Of a DNA stretch of 6,418 nucleotides, positions 5,787 through 6,418 are shown piece after piece (position 1 is the stretch's first letter; each line of letters starts with the position of its first letter). Source of the DNA: DASTPP01 sp035762175 (lineage in GTDB: Bacteria > Myxococcota_A > Polyangia > Polyangiales > Polyangiaceae); contig DASTPP010000433.1 of assembly GCA_035762175.1 (NCBI GenBank), positions 1 through 6,418 of the forward strand. Reading direction: 5' to 3'. Position numbers and translations under genes: made by a program. A model generated the notes under the pieces. It saw only the letters and a list, made by a program, of their open reading frames with translations, had not been told where the DNA came from and ran no database searches.

Positions 5787-5931
5787 GCCCCCGACTGAAG
5801 TCGGGGGCAGCTTTCGCCCGCGGAAACGGCCGTTCAAGCCCTGCCGGAGGCAGGGCTCCCGCGTCGCGAGGCGCTTCGCGCGCTCGCCCAGAAGCCGAAG
5901 CCCTTGGGAGCCCGGCCCCCGTCGAGGGGGC
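5787..5931 (+). repeat. Three-hairpin repeat element, copy 2
   Basis: Inverted partner of 109-253. Hairpin 1 is at 5787-5808 (10-bp stem around GA), hairpin 2 at 5837-5857 (9-bp stem, loop GGA) and hairpin 3 at 5915-5931 (GCCCCC/GGGGGC, extended by G5914-C5932). Compared with copy 1, hairpin 1 has a G-C pair replaced by C-G, so pairing is kept although both bases changed. It sits between the Uma2 relic and the transposase gene. Confidence 0.85.
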
Positions 5932-5932
5932 C

Positions 5933-5982
5933 TAAGGATTGGTCACTTTTTTCCCTTGCCCGGCGGTCGGCTAGGCTGCGGG
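5933..5982 (+). promoter_or_regulatory. Upstream region of transposase; candidate -10 TAGGCT
   Basis: GGCTAGGCT gives a -10-like TAGGCT at 5972-5977, five bases before the GTG start, another possible leaderless arrangement. The AT-rich stretch at about 5937-5955 may belong to the insertion sequence's left end. The other end is outside the window, so terminal repeats cannot be checked. Confidence 0.3.
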
Positions 5983-6418
5983 GTGGACGCCGCCGCCTTC
6001 GCCCCCTTCGACCCCGACGCCCTGTTCGCCGACGCGCCCTACAGCCGCCCGATCCGCCGGCGCCTCGGCGCCGTCGTGCGGGCGCTCGCCGCCCGCCCCG
6101 ACGCCTCCTTCCCCCGCGCGCTCGGCCCCGCCGGCTATCGCGCCGCCACGCGCCTGTGGCACAACCCGCGCGTGCTCGAGCGCCTGCCCTTCGACGAGGT
6201 CTTCGAAGCCGCCGCCGCCCGCCTGCCCGCCGGCGAGGACGTGGTCGTCGCCCACGACACGACCGACTTCGTCTTCGCCGCGCTCGCCGAGCGCGAAGGG
6301 CTCGAGCCGATGCCGGGCGGCACGGCGCGCTTCCGCGGCCACCTGAGCCTGGCGGTGGGCGCGGGGCCGGTGCGCGCGGCCTTCGGGCCGCTCGCCTTCG
6401 AGCCCATCGCGCGCGGCC
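5983..6418 (+). CDS. Tn5/IS4-type transposase, N-terminal part (runs off window)
   Basis: The frame from GTG 5983 is open to the end of the window (145 codons). The product begins VDAAAFAPFDPDALFADAPYS. Residues about 10-60 match the Tn5-like N-terminal DNA-binding domain: a basic RPIRRRLGAVVRALAARP helix, then GPAGYRAATRLWHNPRV. At about 86-94 it reads VVAHDTTDF, the strand carrying the first catalytic aspartate (D of HDTTD) of the DDE RNase-H-like domain. The fragment looks intact, without stops or frameshifts. GTG is preferred because a -10-like box lies just upstream; TTG at 5956 is an alternative. The rest of the catalytic core and the right end of the element lie beyond 6418. This is an insertion sequence at the edge of the nuclease cluster, but no direct link to its function is shown. 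Confidence 0.85.
   Translation, partial: MDAAAFAPFDPDALFADAPYSRPIRRRLGAVVRALAARPDASFPRALGPAGYRAATRLWHNPRVLERLPFDEVFEAAAARLPAGEDVVVAHDTTDFVFAALAEREGLEPMPGGTARFRGHLSLAVGAGPVRAAFGPLAFEPIARG

Noticed and set aside
5597..5935. 112-residue plus-strand frame overlapping the Uma2 end
   Set aside because: Its first part is the Uma2 gene out of frame, its middle is the Uma2 relic, and its end is the hairpin element; it is not a real protein.

Overview
The window is very GC-rich, with long overlapping open frames on both strands. That composition, together with Rpn-type, Uma2-type and NTase-HEPN genes carrying glycine-periodic tails, fits a large-genome bacterium. A myxobacterium (Polyangiales-like) is my best guess, inferred from composition and gene style only. 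The region is accessory: five genes or gene fragments supported as coding, several repeat families, one gene remnant and the start of an insertion sequence.

Layout. Positions 5-281 hold a large palindromic structure with two perfect 54-bp arms; its inner part (109-253) is one copy of a 145-bp three-hairpin repeat element. A leftward gene of unknown function (362-1162) follows. Upstream of it, 1331-1845 is an array of about twelve 42-bp tandem repeats, most centred on a 16-bp palindrome or a degenerate form of it. Then come three rightward genes: an Rpn-like PD-(D/E)XK nuclease (2046-2996), a nucleotidyltransferase-HEPN protein (3464-4780) preceded by twelve perfect heptanucleotide repeats, and a Uma2-like nuclease (4815-5723). 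A 63-bp relic of a second Uma2 gene start (5720-5782) ends 4 bp before a second copy of the three-hairpin element (5787-5931), which lies in the opposite orientation to the first. The window ends inside a Tn5/IS4-type transposase gene (5983 onward).

How the pieces relate. The Rpn, NTase-HEPN and Uma2 proteins have unrelated N-terminal enzyme domains but the same tail plan: a linker of tetrapeptides ending in glycine, then a helical module of about 45-50 residues. In the second and third genes this tail is nearly identical DNA (170 bp, 2 differences), so the tail has been copied or converted recently. A shared tail on three nuclease- or toxin-like heads, close together and bracketed by inverted copies of a repeat element, is the most interesting pattern here. 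It suggests a modular effector cluster in which the tail may mediate assembly or control; that function is inference. The second notable signal is the 42-bp array beside the unrecognised leftward gene.
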